Shown: positions 55,125 through 64,000 of the stretch, in pieces
Layout: the number at the start of each line of letters is the position of its first letter
How positions within the stretch are numbered: position 1 is the stretch's first letter
Assembly: GCF_000283155.1 (NCBI RefSeq)
Contig: NW_004454160.1
Coordinates: 9,540,508-9,604,507 of the forward strand
Length of the DNA stretch: 64,000 bases
Direction of reading: 5' to 3'
Source of the DNA: Ceratotherium simum simum
Taxonomy: Eukaryota; Chordata; Mammalia; Perissodactyla; Rhinocerotidae
Translations under genes and position numbers: made by a program
Notes under the pieces: model-generated
The model's database searches: none
What the model saw: the letters and a program-made list of their open reading frames with translations, nothing else
Told to the model about the DNA's origin: nothing

Positions 55125-55349
55125 GATTAGATATTTTCCAAAGAAGATATATAGATGTCCAGTACACACAAGAAAAGATGCTCATATCATTAGTCATTAA
55201 CATAGTGCAAATCAAAACCACAATGTGATACCACATTACATCCTCTAGGATGGCGAAAATAGAAAAGACTCTCCAGGTGTTTGCAAGCATATAGAGAAAT
55301 TGGAAACCTCATACATTAGTGGTATGAATTTAAAATACTTCAGTGACTT
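55125..55349 (+). pseudogene. L1 L ORF2 C-terminal part after L1 M
   Basis: Continues from 49117 through 'aagaagatatatagatgtcc', 'cacaagaaaagatgctcata' and 'gcaaatcaaaaccacaatgt', standard ORF2 C-terminal text, to the ERE insertion point. No open frame. Confidence 0.8.
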
Positions 55350-55527
55350 TTTTTTTATTACTTTTTTCCTTCCCAAAGACCCAGTGCGTAGTTGTATATT
55401 CTAATTGTGAGTCCTTCTAGTTCTTTTATGTGAGCTGCTGTAACAGCATGGCTGCTGACAGACAAGTGTGTGGTCCCGCACCTGGGAACCGAACTCAGGC
55501 CACTGAAGTGGAGCACCTCGAACTTTA

Positions 55528-55552
55528 TTTATTTATTTATTTATTTATTTTT
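55528..55552. repeat. (TTTA)n tail repeat of the younger ERE
   Basis: About six TTTA units at the tail side of the younger ERE, a usual outgrowth of SINE tails. Likely length-variable. Confidence 0.9.
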
Positions 55553-55849
55553 TGTGAGGAAGATCAACCCTGAGCTAACATCCATGTTAATCCTCCTCTT
55601 TTTGCTGAGGAAGACCGGCTCTGAGCTAACATCTATTGCCAATCCTCCTTCTTTTTTTTTTTCCCTTTTTCTCCCCAAAGCCCCAGTAGATGGTTGTACA
55701 TCACAGTTGCATATCCCTCCAGTTGCTGTATGTGGGACGCGGCCTCAGCATGGCCGGAGAAGCAGTGTGTCGGTGCGCGCCCGGGATCGAACCCGGACCA
55801 CCAACAGCAGAGCACGCGCACTTAACTGCTAAGCCATGGGACAGGCCCA
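55528..55849 (-). mobile_element. Younger ERE inserted in the older ERE
   Basis: Minus-strand ERE with two body blocks: a (TTTA)n run, 'gatcaaccctgagctaacat', then 'ggctctgagctaacatctat' and the common body 'ccccaaagccccagtagatg' to the head at 55849. Box B in sense is ggttcgatccc-like. It is flanked by cacctcgaacttta at 55514-55527 and 55850-55863, identical over 14 bases. Confidence 0.93.
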
Positions 55850-55889
55850 CACCTCGAACTTTAACCACTAGGCCATCAGGGCTGTCTCA

Positions 55890-56512
55890 GTGCAGCGACT
55901 TTAAAAAACAATTTGGCAATTCCTAGAAACGTTAAACATAGAGTTAACATCTGACTCAGCAATTCCACTCCTAGGCATTTAGCCAAGATAAATGAAAATA
56001 TATGTCCTCACAAAAATTTGTACACACATGTTCATAGCAGATTATTCATTATAAACAAAAAGTGGAAACACCTCAAATGTCCAATTTATAGACAAATTAA
56101 CAAAATGTGGCATATCCACACAATTAAATTTTTGTCAATAAAAAGAAATGAAGTACTGATACATGTTACAATATGGATGAATCCTGAAAACATTATGCTA
56201 AACGAAAGAAGCCAGTCACAAAAGATGACATACTGTATCCTTCCATTTATATGAGATGTCCAGAACAGGAAAATCCATTGAGACCAAAAGTACATTAGTA
56301 ATTGCCACAGGCTTTAGGAAAGGGGAAATCGGGAGTAACTGCTTATTGGATATGGATTTCTTTAGGAATGATGTAAATATTCTAAAATTAGGTAGTGGTG
56401 ATATTTGCATGACACTGTAACTGTACTGAGGACCACCAAATTGCACAATTTAGATGAGTAAATTTTTTGGTATGTGACATATTTCAATGAATTGTTATTT
56501 AATTAAAGTCAA
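55890..56512 (+). mobile_element. L1 L ORF2 end and 3'UTR
   Basis: Text continues with 'acaatttggcaattcctaga', 'gcaattccactcctaggcat', 'gtggaaacacctcaaatgtc' and 'atgctaaacgaaagaagcca', then a 3'UTR ending 'atttcaatgaattgttattt'. This is an older L1M-type 3' end, distinct from that of L1 E or M. Confidence 0.82.
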
Positions 56513-56517
56513 TTAAA

Positions 56518-56826
56518 CTTGGAGGGCCTTGTGGCAGGGAAATGTGGGTGGCCCCTAGGAGCTGAGAGCCTCAAGGAACTGAGGGTCTACAAAGAAATGA
56601 ACTCTTCCAAACTACCAGTGAACTTGGTAGAGGACCTCAGGTCTCAGATAAAGTCGTAGCCCCAGGTAAATCATCGCTTTTAGCCTGGTGAGATACTGAG
56701 CAAGGACCCAGCTAACCTGTGTCTAGACTCCTGACCCACAGAAACTATGAGATAACAAATTTGTGTTTTTTTAAGCTGCTGATTTTGTGGTAATTTGTTA
56801 CGCAGCAAGGGAAAACTTATGGAACA
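56518..56826 (+). mobile_element. MaLR-like LTR fragment, 3' part
   Basis: Contains 'gacccagctaacctgtgtct', 'ctcctgacccacagaaacta', 'gagataacaaatttgtgttt', 'taagctgctgattttgtgg' and 'taatttgttacgcagcaagg', the order of an old MaLR/MLT1-like LTR 3' end. The 5' part is too diverged to place. Confidence 0.55.
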
Positions 56827-57000
56827 TCCAGTAATCAATCCAGATGGAATTTAGTTCTAAATTGTGAATTATTTTAATAGGACACACAAAAAAGTGGTAA
56901 CCATAAATAAAATATTATAAATTGACTCCATTAAAATTAAGTTACTCCATTTATCAAAGGTCGCCATTAAGAGAGTTCTGCTTCCAGATAAGAAGTAGAA
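56827..57000. other. Mostly unclassified; short L1 ORF2-like scrap
   Basis: About 170 bp of AT-rich sequence. 56925-56985 ('gactccattaaaattaag', 'atttatcaaaggtcgccatt') resembles a diverged sense L1 ORF2 segment. Nothing else is recognised. Confidence 0.4.
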
Positions 57001-57915
57001 AATTGCAAAAGACAAATATTCCCACTATAACAATAAGAAATTGCCAGATAAGTGGAATAATATTTTTCTTAAGTCTATTGAAGAGTTGTGGACATGATGA
57101 AGTCTAAATTAACTAAATTGCTGAGCAGGAAATTCTCTTCTTATATGAGTAGACACCAGTCCCACTTCCACTCTTGGGGGCATTTTCCAAGTCTAGGGAA
57201 ATGGTCAGGTAAAGGAGTGAACATCCAATAGGCAGAGGAACTTTGCTCAGACACGGAGAAACTTAACAGCTGCATGTAGGCTGGATAGTGTTTCAGAATC
57301 TGGAAGAGCCCCAAATGCAGAGCTAATCCTCCTGGACTACTCATTCCTATCCAAGATATTTTTCTAACTGAGTGATAGCACAAGAAATTGGAACCATAGG
57401 TAGAAGATTGAGAAAGGTCTGAGATGTCATCCTGGTTAGATACTAAAGTCTTGTTAGAGGAACTAATACTACTCTCAAAATATTTGAAACCAGAGAAGCT
57501 GAAACTAACTAAAGTTGTGAACCAGGTCCAACCAAGCTTACCTTCTGATCAGCCATTATTCTGGTTGCCTAAAAGATGAAAAGACAAATTCTTTCTGGGG
57601 AAAATTATCTACTTTATTCTCTACTATTTTATTATACATAATGTCATGCAAACAACCCAAAATTGTGAGACTTACGAAGAAGTACAAAAATGTGACTCAT
57701 AATAAAAGGAAAAACAAGTAATAGAAGCAGACTGATAGATGATCTAGATACTAAAATTAGGAGACAAAGAATTTAAAATACATGTTACAGATATATTAGA
57801 GAGTATAGAGGTAAAATTGGACAAAATGGGTAAAAAGATAGATAATTTCAACAGAGTAATGGAAACTTTATAAAAGAATCAAATGGAAATTGTCTATAGC
57901 TTAAACATACAGTGT

Positions 57916-58405
57916 TGTAGGCAGAATAATGTCCTCTCAAAGCTGTCCACATCCCAATATCCAGAACCTGTGAATATTTACCTTACATGACAAAAGGCAC
58001 TTTGCAGATGTAATTAAATTAAAGGTCTTGAGAAGGGAAAATTATCCTGGATTATCTGAGTGGGCCCAATGTAATCAGGAGGGTTCCCAGAAGAAAAGAG
58101 GGAGGCAGGAGAGTCAGAGGCAAAGAGAGAGTTTTGAAGATGCTGTTCTGCTGGTTTCAAAAATGAAGGAAGAGACAACAAGTCCAGGAAGGCAGGTGAT
58201 CTCTAGAAGCTGGAAAATAGAAGAAAAAGGATTCTCCTCTAGAGCCTCTAGACGAAACACAGCCATGATGACACATTGGTTTTGTATAATAAAGCCCATT
58301 TCAGACGTCTGACCTCTTGAACTGTGAGAACTGTAAGATAGTAAATTTGCATCATTTTACTAAGCTTGTAGTAATTTGCTACAGCAGCAATAGGAAACTA
58401 ATGCA
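57916..58405 (+). mobile_element. 5' LTR of a MaLR provirus (MLT1D-like)
   Basis: tgtaggcagaataatgtcct, 'cagaacctgtgaatatttac', 'gcactttgcagatgtaatta', 'gatctctagaagctggaaaa', 'cttgaactgtgagaactg', and a 3' end 'taggaaactaatgca'. It pairs with the LTR at 60142-60603 in the same order, and internal sequence begins at once afterwards. Confidence 0.9.
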
Positions 58406-60141
58406 AATTTTGGTACAAGAAGTAGAATGCTGCTGTAACAAATACCTAAAAGTGTAAAAATGGCTTTGGAATTGGACAATGGGCAGAGGTTGGAAGAATT
58501 TTGAGGAGCATGATAGAAAAAGCCTAAATTACCTTGAGCAGAGTTGTCAAACAGAATACTTCTCTGCTATCCAGTGGGCTGAACTACATCGTCTCAAATG
58601 AGGTATGAGCATCTTCCAACTTTGTCCTTCCTTGGGTACTATTCCTCAGCTCAAAGAGTATCATAAGAAAATTTTCTTATAACTATATTTTCCCTTTTAT
58701 TGTAGTCAATAATTCTCTATATTAAACATTCCTTTTCAACTTACTGGGTGATTTCTATGTCCTTATTTTGTCTATACCACTACGCCATAGTAGAAATATG
58801 GATGTTAATGACTCTGCTAGTGAGGGCTTAGAAGGAAGTGAGGAGTATGGTAGATAAAGCATATTTCATATTAGAAAATATTTAAATCATCATGAACAGA
58901 CTGTTGGTAGAAATGTGGATGTAAAAGTGCTTCCAGTGAGGTCTCTCGTGGAAATGAGGAACTTTTAATTGGAAACTCAGGAAAGGGTATTCTCATTATA
59001 TAGTGGCAGAGAGATTATTGAATTGTGTCCTGTAGTTATGTGGAAAGCAAAACTTGCACATGATAAACTTGGATATTTAGTTGAGGAGATTTCCATGCAA
59101 AGTTTTAAAAGTGTAGCCTTGTTTTTTCTTGTTTCTTATAGTCAAATGTAAGATAAAAGAAATAGAAGGAAGAACTGTTAAGCAAAAAAGGAAACAGGAT
59201 TTGATGATTTGAGAAATTCTCAGACTATCCAGATTTCAAAATGTGATAAAATTAGTGGATTCACTGTCAAGAAAGTGTGTTCTGGAGAGAAAGGCAAAGA
59301 GCTGGCTAGACAACCTTTTGCTAGTGCCTTGGAAGGATCTAAGGGTGAGAGTATTCACTCACACTGAGGGGTCTTTGAAGAAATTATAGACATGTGACTC
59401 ATGGACTCCTTAAGTCATCTCAGCAGAAGCCAGGAATAGAGGTGGGATTATTTAGAGAAGATTTGTGGAGGAGCATCTCGTCTAATGGAGGGAATCTCCA
59501 TGACATACATGGGAGACCCACAATATTATTGACAATATTATACCAGCAGAAACAATGCCAGCCTGCAGTGAAGGCAACAGAGAGAAGATGAAATGAAAGA
59601 AGGCTGTATGACTGCCAAAATTCTATAGATGAAACACTGATAAAACTACTTTGCTTCAAACCTCTGTTATCATTCATAAAAAAGGAAGACTAACTCCCAT
59701 GGTGGAGCCAAGAGCTCAGAGGATGGAGCCATGAGACTGGAAAGCAGAACTGTGAACCACTGAGGATTATTCCCAGACCTTGAAACTTAATGTTTGCCCA
59801 GCTGGAGTTTGAAATTGCTTGATTCCCTTTTTTCCTCCCGTTTTCTCTCTTTGCAAAACTGAATGCCAATAACTATTATCCTATGCCTGTACTGTCATTG
59901 TATTTTGGAAAGAGATAACACGATTCTTGAGTGTCACAGGTTCACAGATGGAGAGGAATTTGCCTCAGGATAGACAAAATCTAGCATCTCACACATACCT
60001 AATTTAGATGATTTAGGTGATGAGATTTGGGTTATTTAAGACAATGAGACTTAGATGAGATTTTTTACTTCAGTTGATGCTGTCTTGATGTGAGATTTTT
60101 GGGGACCATCTGTGAATCTTTGGGGACCAGATTGGGAACTG
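58406..60141 (+). mobile_element. MaLR internal region (gag-like remnant)
   Basis: Starts with 'aattttggtacaagaagtag', 'ggctttggaattggacaatg' and 'gaggagcatgatagaaaaag', the beginning of MaLR internal sequences. It ends with 'cttgagtgtcacaggttcac' and 'tttggggaccatctgtg' before the 3' LTR. About 1.7 kb. Short frames (58969-59151, 59394-59591) show no conserved capsid or nucleocapsid motif. MaLR elements lack pol, and none is seen. Confidence 0.8.
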
Positions 60142-60603
60142 TGGCAGGCAGGAGTGTCCCCCTAAAGATGTTTATGGCTTAATCCCCAGAACATGTGAAT
60201 ATTTTACCTTACATGGCAAAAGGTACTTTGCAGATGTGATAAAGTTAAGGATCCTGAGATGAAGAGATTATTCTGGATTATCCAGGTAGGCCCCACTGTA
60301 ATCACAAAGTCCTTATAAGTGAAAGAGGGAACAGAGTGTCAGACAGATATTTGAAGCTGGCTTTGAAAATGGAGGAAGGAGCTTCAATCAAGAAGCCAGG
60401 CAGTTTCTAGAAGCTGGAAAAGGCAAGGTAATATACTCTCCTTTAGAGTTTCCAACAGGTTTATGGCCTTGCTAACACCTTGTGTTTAACCCAGTGAAAT
60501 CCATTCCAGACTTCTGACTTTCAGAACTGTAAGATAATAAATTGATGTTGTTTTAAGCCATTAAAGTTGTAGCAATTTTTTATAGCAGAAATAGGAAACT
60601 AAT
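60142..60603 (+). mobile_element. 3' LTR of the MaLR provirus
   Basis: tggcaggcaggagtgtcccc, 'cagaacatgtgaatatttta', 'gtactttgcagatgtgataa', 'gtttctagaagctggaaaag', 'tcagaactgtaagataataa', ending 'taggaaactaata'. Clearly alignable with the 5' LTR at 57916 but differing at many positions and by several small gaps, as expected of an old insertion. Confidence 0.9.
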
Positions 60604-60889
60604 ATGTGACACAATCTGAAATTGAGAATTTATTAAAATAGCTGAGTGACAACTATGTAGAAGAAAGGATTAACAGACTTGAAGGCGTGTCAATAGAATT
60701 TATCTAAACTGATGGGCAGAGAGAAAAAAGAATTTAAAAATAAAACGGGTGTCAGAGATCCATGGGATAAGATTTAATTATTTAACAAATTTAGAATTGG
60801 AGCCATAAAAGGAGAGGAAAGAATGGTCAAAAGCAATATTTGGAGAGATAATGGCCAAGAATTTTCCAAAATTTTTGAAAGTTATTACC

Positions 60890-60985
60890 CACTGTGTTAG
60901 TTATCAATTTATTGCCTCTCAGCTCTGAATGCATCCTCCGATATATGCTTTGTGATAAACAATGTAAATCCTTTAAGCATTACTC
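60890..60985. other. Short unclassified stretch
   Basis: About 95 bp between the ORF1-like text of L1 N and the 3' end of L1 O, beginning 'actgtgttagttatcaattt'. No family recognised. Confidence 0.4.
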
Positions 60986-61439
60986 CTTTTCCCCCAAGTT
61001 TTATTGAGATATAATTGACATATAACATTGTACAAGTTTAAGGTGTACAATGTGTTAATTTGATACACATATATATTGCAAAATGATTACCATAGTAATG
61101 TTAGCTAACACCTCCATTACCTCAGATAATAACTATTTCTTCTTTTTGTGGTGAGAACATTTAGGATCTACTTTCTTTGCAACTTTCAAGTACATAATGG
61201 AGTATTGTTAACTGTAATCACAATGCTGTATATTAGATCCCCAGAACTTATGCATCTTACAACCAAAAGTTAGTACTCTTTGTTCAACATTCCCCATTTC
61301 CCCCACTACCCAGTCCTGGTAACCACCATTCTACTCTCTGTTTCTATGAATTCAGCTTTTTTAGATTCCACATATAATTGAGACCATACCATGTTTGTCT
61401 TTCTCTGTATGACTAATATTGCTTAGTATAATGCCCTTA

Positions 61440-63805
61440 AACTCCATCCATGCTGTTGGAAATGGCAGTGGCAGAATTTCACTCTTTCTCGTGGCTGAAT
61501 AATATTTTATGTATTAATATATTTACTTAATATAGTAATATTTATTATAAATAATAATTTATGAAGTAATATTTATTATATATTTAATATAATAAATTAT
61601 AATAATATTTTAATATACTATATGTATCCCACATATTATTTATCCACTTATCTGTTGACAGATACTTAGGTTGTTTCCATATCTTGACAATTGTCAATAA
61701 TGCTACAATGAACTTGGAAGTGCAGATATCTCTTTGAAATACTAATTTCATTTCCTATGGATATGTACTCAGAAGTGAAATTGCTGGATCGTGTGGTAAT
61801 TCTATTTTTAATTTTTTGAGTGATCTCCATACTGTTTTGCATAGTGGTTGTACCAGTTTACATTGCCACCAACTGTGCACAAAGATTTCCTTTTCTCCAC
61901 ATCTTCACAATGCTTATTATCTCTTGTCTCTTTGATGACAGCCATCCTAATGAATGAAGGTGATATTGTGGTTTTGATTTGTATTTCCCTATTGAATAGT
62001 GATGTTGGGCCTCTTTTCATATACCTGTTGGCCATGTGTGTGTCTTCTTTGTAAAAATGTCTATTAAGTTCCTCTACCCATTTTTTAATTGGATGTTTGA
62101 TTTTTTGCTATTGAGTTGTCTGAGTTATTTATATATTTTGAATATTAACCCCTTAACAGATATATGATTTGCAAATATTTTCTCCCATTCCATAGATTGC
62201 CTTTTCATTTTGTTGATTGTTTTCTTTGCTGTGCAGAGTTTTTTAGTTTGTTGTAGTTCCACTTATTAATTTTTGCTTTTGTTGCTTGTGCTTTTGGTGT
62301 CATATCCAAAAAATCATTACCAAGACCAATATCAAGGAGATTTTCCCCTATCTTTTCTTCTAGGATTTTTATGGTTTCAGGTCTTAGGTTTAAATTTTTA
62401 ATCCATTTTGAATTATTTTTGTGAGTGGTGTAAAATAGTGGTCCAGTATCATTCTTCTGCATATAGTTATCCAGTTTTCCCAAAACCATTTATTGAAGAG
62501 ACTATCCTTTCCCAGTTGCGTATTCTTGGCTCCCTTGTCAAATACTAGTTGACTGTATACGTGAGGGTTTGTTTCTGGGTTCTCTATTCTCTTCCATTGG
62601 TCTATGTGTCTGTTTTTATGCTAGTGCCATACTGTTTTTGTTACTATAGCTTTGTATTATAGTTTGAAATCATGAAGTGTGATGACTCCAACTTTGTTCT
62701 TCTTTCTTGGGATTGCTTTGGCTATTCAGGGTATTTTGTGGTTCTATACAAATTTTAGAATTGTTTTTCTATTTCTGTGAAAAATGCCATTAGAATTTTG
62801 ATAGAGATTGCATCTAATCTATAGATGCCTTTGGGTAGTATGGATATTTTAACAACTTAACTCTTTTAATTCATGAGCATGAGATAACTTTTCATTTATT
62901 TCTGTCCTCTTTAATTTCATTCACCAATGTCTTACAGTTTTCAGTGCATAGATATTTCACTTCCTAAGTAATTTATTGTTTTTGATGCTATTGTAAATGG
63001 AATTGTTTTCTTTATTTCTTTTTCAGATAGTTTGTTGTTAATGTATAGAAATTTAAGTGATTTATTTACATTGATTTTGTTTCCTGCAACGTTACTGAAT
63101 TTGTTGATTAGTTCTAAAAGTTTTTTGTTGAAGTCTTTATGCTCTTCTACATATAAGATCATATAATCTGCAAACAAAGACAGTTGTATTTCTTCCTTTA
63201 TGACTTGAAGACCTTTTATTTCTTTTTCTGCCTGATTGTTCTGGCTATGCCTTCAAGTACTGTGTTAAATAGGAGCCATGAGAGTGAATACAATTTTCTT
63301 GTTCCTGACCTTAGAGGAAAAGCTTTCAACCTTACTCTCTTGAATATGATGTTAGCTGTGGGTTTGCCACACTTTGCTATGTTGATGTTTGTTCCTTCTA
63401 TACATAATATGTTGAGAGTTTTTCTTATGAAATGATGTTGTATTTTGTCAAATACTTTTTCTGCATCTACTGAGAATGTCATATAATTTTTATCTTTCAT
63501 TTTGTTAATGTGGTGTATCACATTGATTGATTTGCATATGTTGAAAAACGCTTGTATCCCAGGGGAAAATCCCACTTGATTGTGGTGTATGATCCTTTTG
63601 ATGTGCTTTGAAGATATTTTGCTAATATTTTCTTGAGAATATTTGCATCTATATGCATCAGAGTTATTTGCCTGTAGTTTTCTTTTCTTGTAGTGTCATT
63701 ATCTGGCTTTGGTATCAGGATAATGGCCTGGCCTTGTAAAATGAGTTTGGAAGTGTTCCCTCCTCTTCAATTTTTCAGAAGAGTTTGAGAAGAATTAGTA
63801 TTAAT
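61440..63805 (-). pseudogene. L1 O ORF2 remnant
   Basis: C-terminal frames lie at 61808-62035 and 62205-62489 ([20 protein letters not shown] and [20 protein letters not shown]). The post-RT frame 62941-63177 begins FADYMILYVEEHKDFNKKLL, so the catalytic FADD has become F-A-D-Y. The RT core is at 63216-63575 ([20 protein letters not shown]). Shifts lie between them and the RT start is cut by L1 P. Confidence 0.85.
61497..61625. repeat. AT-rich low-complexity tract in L1 O
   Basis: About 130 bp of nearly pure A/T made of 'taatatttattata'-like units, at the same ORF2 site that carries the TA microsatellite in L1 D (13611). It looks like an expanded and decayed microsatellite. Confidence 0.88.
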
Positions 63806-64000
63806 TCTTCTTTTTTTTTTTTAAATTTTTTGTTTATTGCAGTAACATTGGTTTACAACATTGTAAAAATTTCAGGTGTACATCACTACACCTCCACTTC
63901 TGCACAGATTACATCATGTTCACCACCAAAACACCAACTACAACCCATCACCACACACATGTACCGAACCATCCCCTTCACCCCTCTCCCTCCGCCCCTC
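63806..64000 (-). mobile_element. L1 P: 3' end of a younger LINE-1, runs off the window
   Basis: A T-rich tail (63806-63835) followed by 'tttattgcagtaacattggt', 'aatttcaggtgtacatcact' and 'cacagattacatcatgttca', the same 3'UTR type as L1 E, L1 M and the scraps at 23597 and 30646. It is inserted in the RT region of L1 O. Only the last 195 bases are visible. Confidence 0.9.

Larger units (their letters stand above)
55350..55889 (-). mobile_element. Older ERE-related SINE, host of a younger ERE
   Basis: The right part (55850-55889), read in reverse, gives 'ctgatggcctagtggttaaa' with an exact box-A-type TGGCCTAGTGG. The left part (55350-55527) holds the body ('ctgctgtaacagcatggctg') and a T-rich tail. 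The younger ERE splits it. It resembles the ERE at 12050-12317. L1 L text flanks it ('acttcagtgactt' left, 'cagcgactttaaaaaa' right). Confidence 0.85.
46155..56512 (+). mobile_element. L1 L: old LINE-1 split by an LTR, by L1 M and by EREs
   Basis: Sense ORF2 starts near 46155 ('tatgagatgcagctaaagca', 'agagagaaatttataactg'), is interrupted by an LTR (46420-47009), continues to 49117, and resumes after L1 M at 55125 with 'agatattttccaaagaagat'. It is then interrupted by an ERE pair (55350-55889) and ends in a 3'UTR near 56512. The endonuclease and upstream parts are missing. Confidence 0.85.
57001..60889 (+). mobile_element. L1 N: 5'UTR and ORF1 of an old L1 or HAL1, split by a MaLR provirus
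   Basis: 57480-57912 carries 'agagaagctgaaactaacta', 'gatcagccattattctgg' and 'ggaaactttataaaagaatc', the 5'UTR and ORF1 start of an L1M/HAL1-type element. 60604-60889 continues ORF1 with 'caatctgaaattgagaattt', 'gagagaaaaaagaatttaaa' and 'ggccaagaattttccaaaat'. No ORF2 follows, which fits HAL1 (ORF1 only) or truncation. All frames are broken. Confidence 0.65.
60986..63805 (-). mobile_element. L1 O: LINE-1, 3'UTR to RT start
   Basis: The 3' end at about 60986-61400 reads 'ttttattgagatataattga' and 'ggtaaccaccattctactct' on the plus strand, closely like L1 D. ORF2 follows to the RT start near 63780, where L1 P interrupts. A long AT-rich expansion sits at 61497-61625. Confidence 0.85.

Overview
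The window is mammalian intergenic DNA built almost entirely from transposable elements. I found no host gene, no exon with plausible splice context, no canonical tRNA, rRNA or CRISPR array. Several tRNA-derived SINEs have the ERE layout (TGGCNNAGTGG-type box A, 'gggccggccc'-type head, 'gttagctcagggc' body, A-rich tail). ERE SINEs are known from perissodactyls, so the source is most likely an equid or a close relative. The ordinary placental background (L1, MLT1/MaLR, MLT2) fits this.

Layout. 1-163 is an ERE cut by the window edge. 164-1780 is unclassified. 1781-6040 is an old plus-strand L1 (A) carrying two MLT1 LTRs. 6041-8632 is an L1 scrap (B) and a minus-strand MaLR element with another MLT1 LTR inside. 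8633-12880 is a plus-strand L1 (C) with two EREs and a solo LTR. 13117-22262 is minus-strand L1 D, split by the nested 5.3-kb L1 E (16082-21380). 22263-24824 is plus-strand L1 F and 24825-27425 is the 5' half of minus-strand L1 G. 27426-38600 is minus-strand L1 H, split by an MLT1 (itself holding an ERE), a solo LTR, L1 I (30941-36452, with an ERE and a twin-primed L1 scrap at its 3' edge) and an MLT2. 38601-45805 is minus-strand L1 J with an MLT1 and the nested plus-strand L1 K. 46155-56512 is plus-strand L1 L, split by a solo LTR, by L1 M (49118-55124) and by an ERE-in-ERE. 57000-60889 is an ORF1-bearing old L1 or HAL1 (N) holding a MaLR provirus with both LTRs. 60986-64000 is minus-strand L1 O interrupted by L1 P, which runs off the window.

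Nothing here cooperates as a pathway. All L1 ORF1 and ORF2 copies are broken by stops, frameshifts, truncation or internal deletion. Two copies (F and M) keep the four-residue FADD reverse-transcriptase motif, but neither has an intact ORF2. Nesting and target-site duplications give a relative order of insertion. The most informative structures are L1 E (14-bp duplication, internally deleted ORF2), L1 M (no ORF1, 34-bp minisatellite in its 5'UTR, candidate 3' transduction, 13-bp duplication), the twin-primed L1 scrap at 30646-30930, three solo LTRs with exact 4- or 5-bp duplications, and the MaLR provirus.

Limits: subfamily names are from memory of consensus features, without a repeat-library search. 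Boundaries without a stated duplication are good to roughly 10-50 bases.
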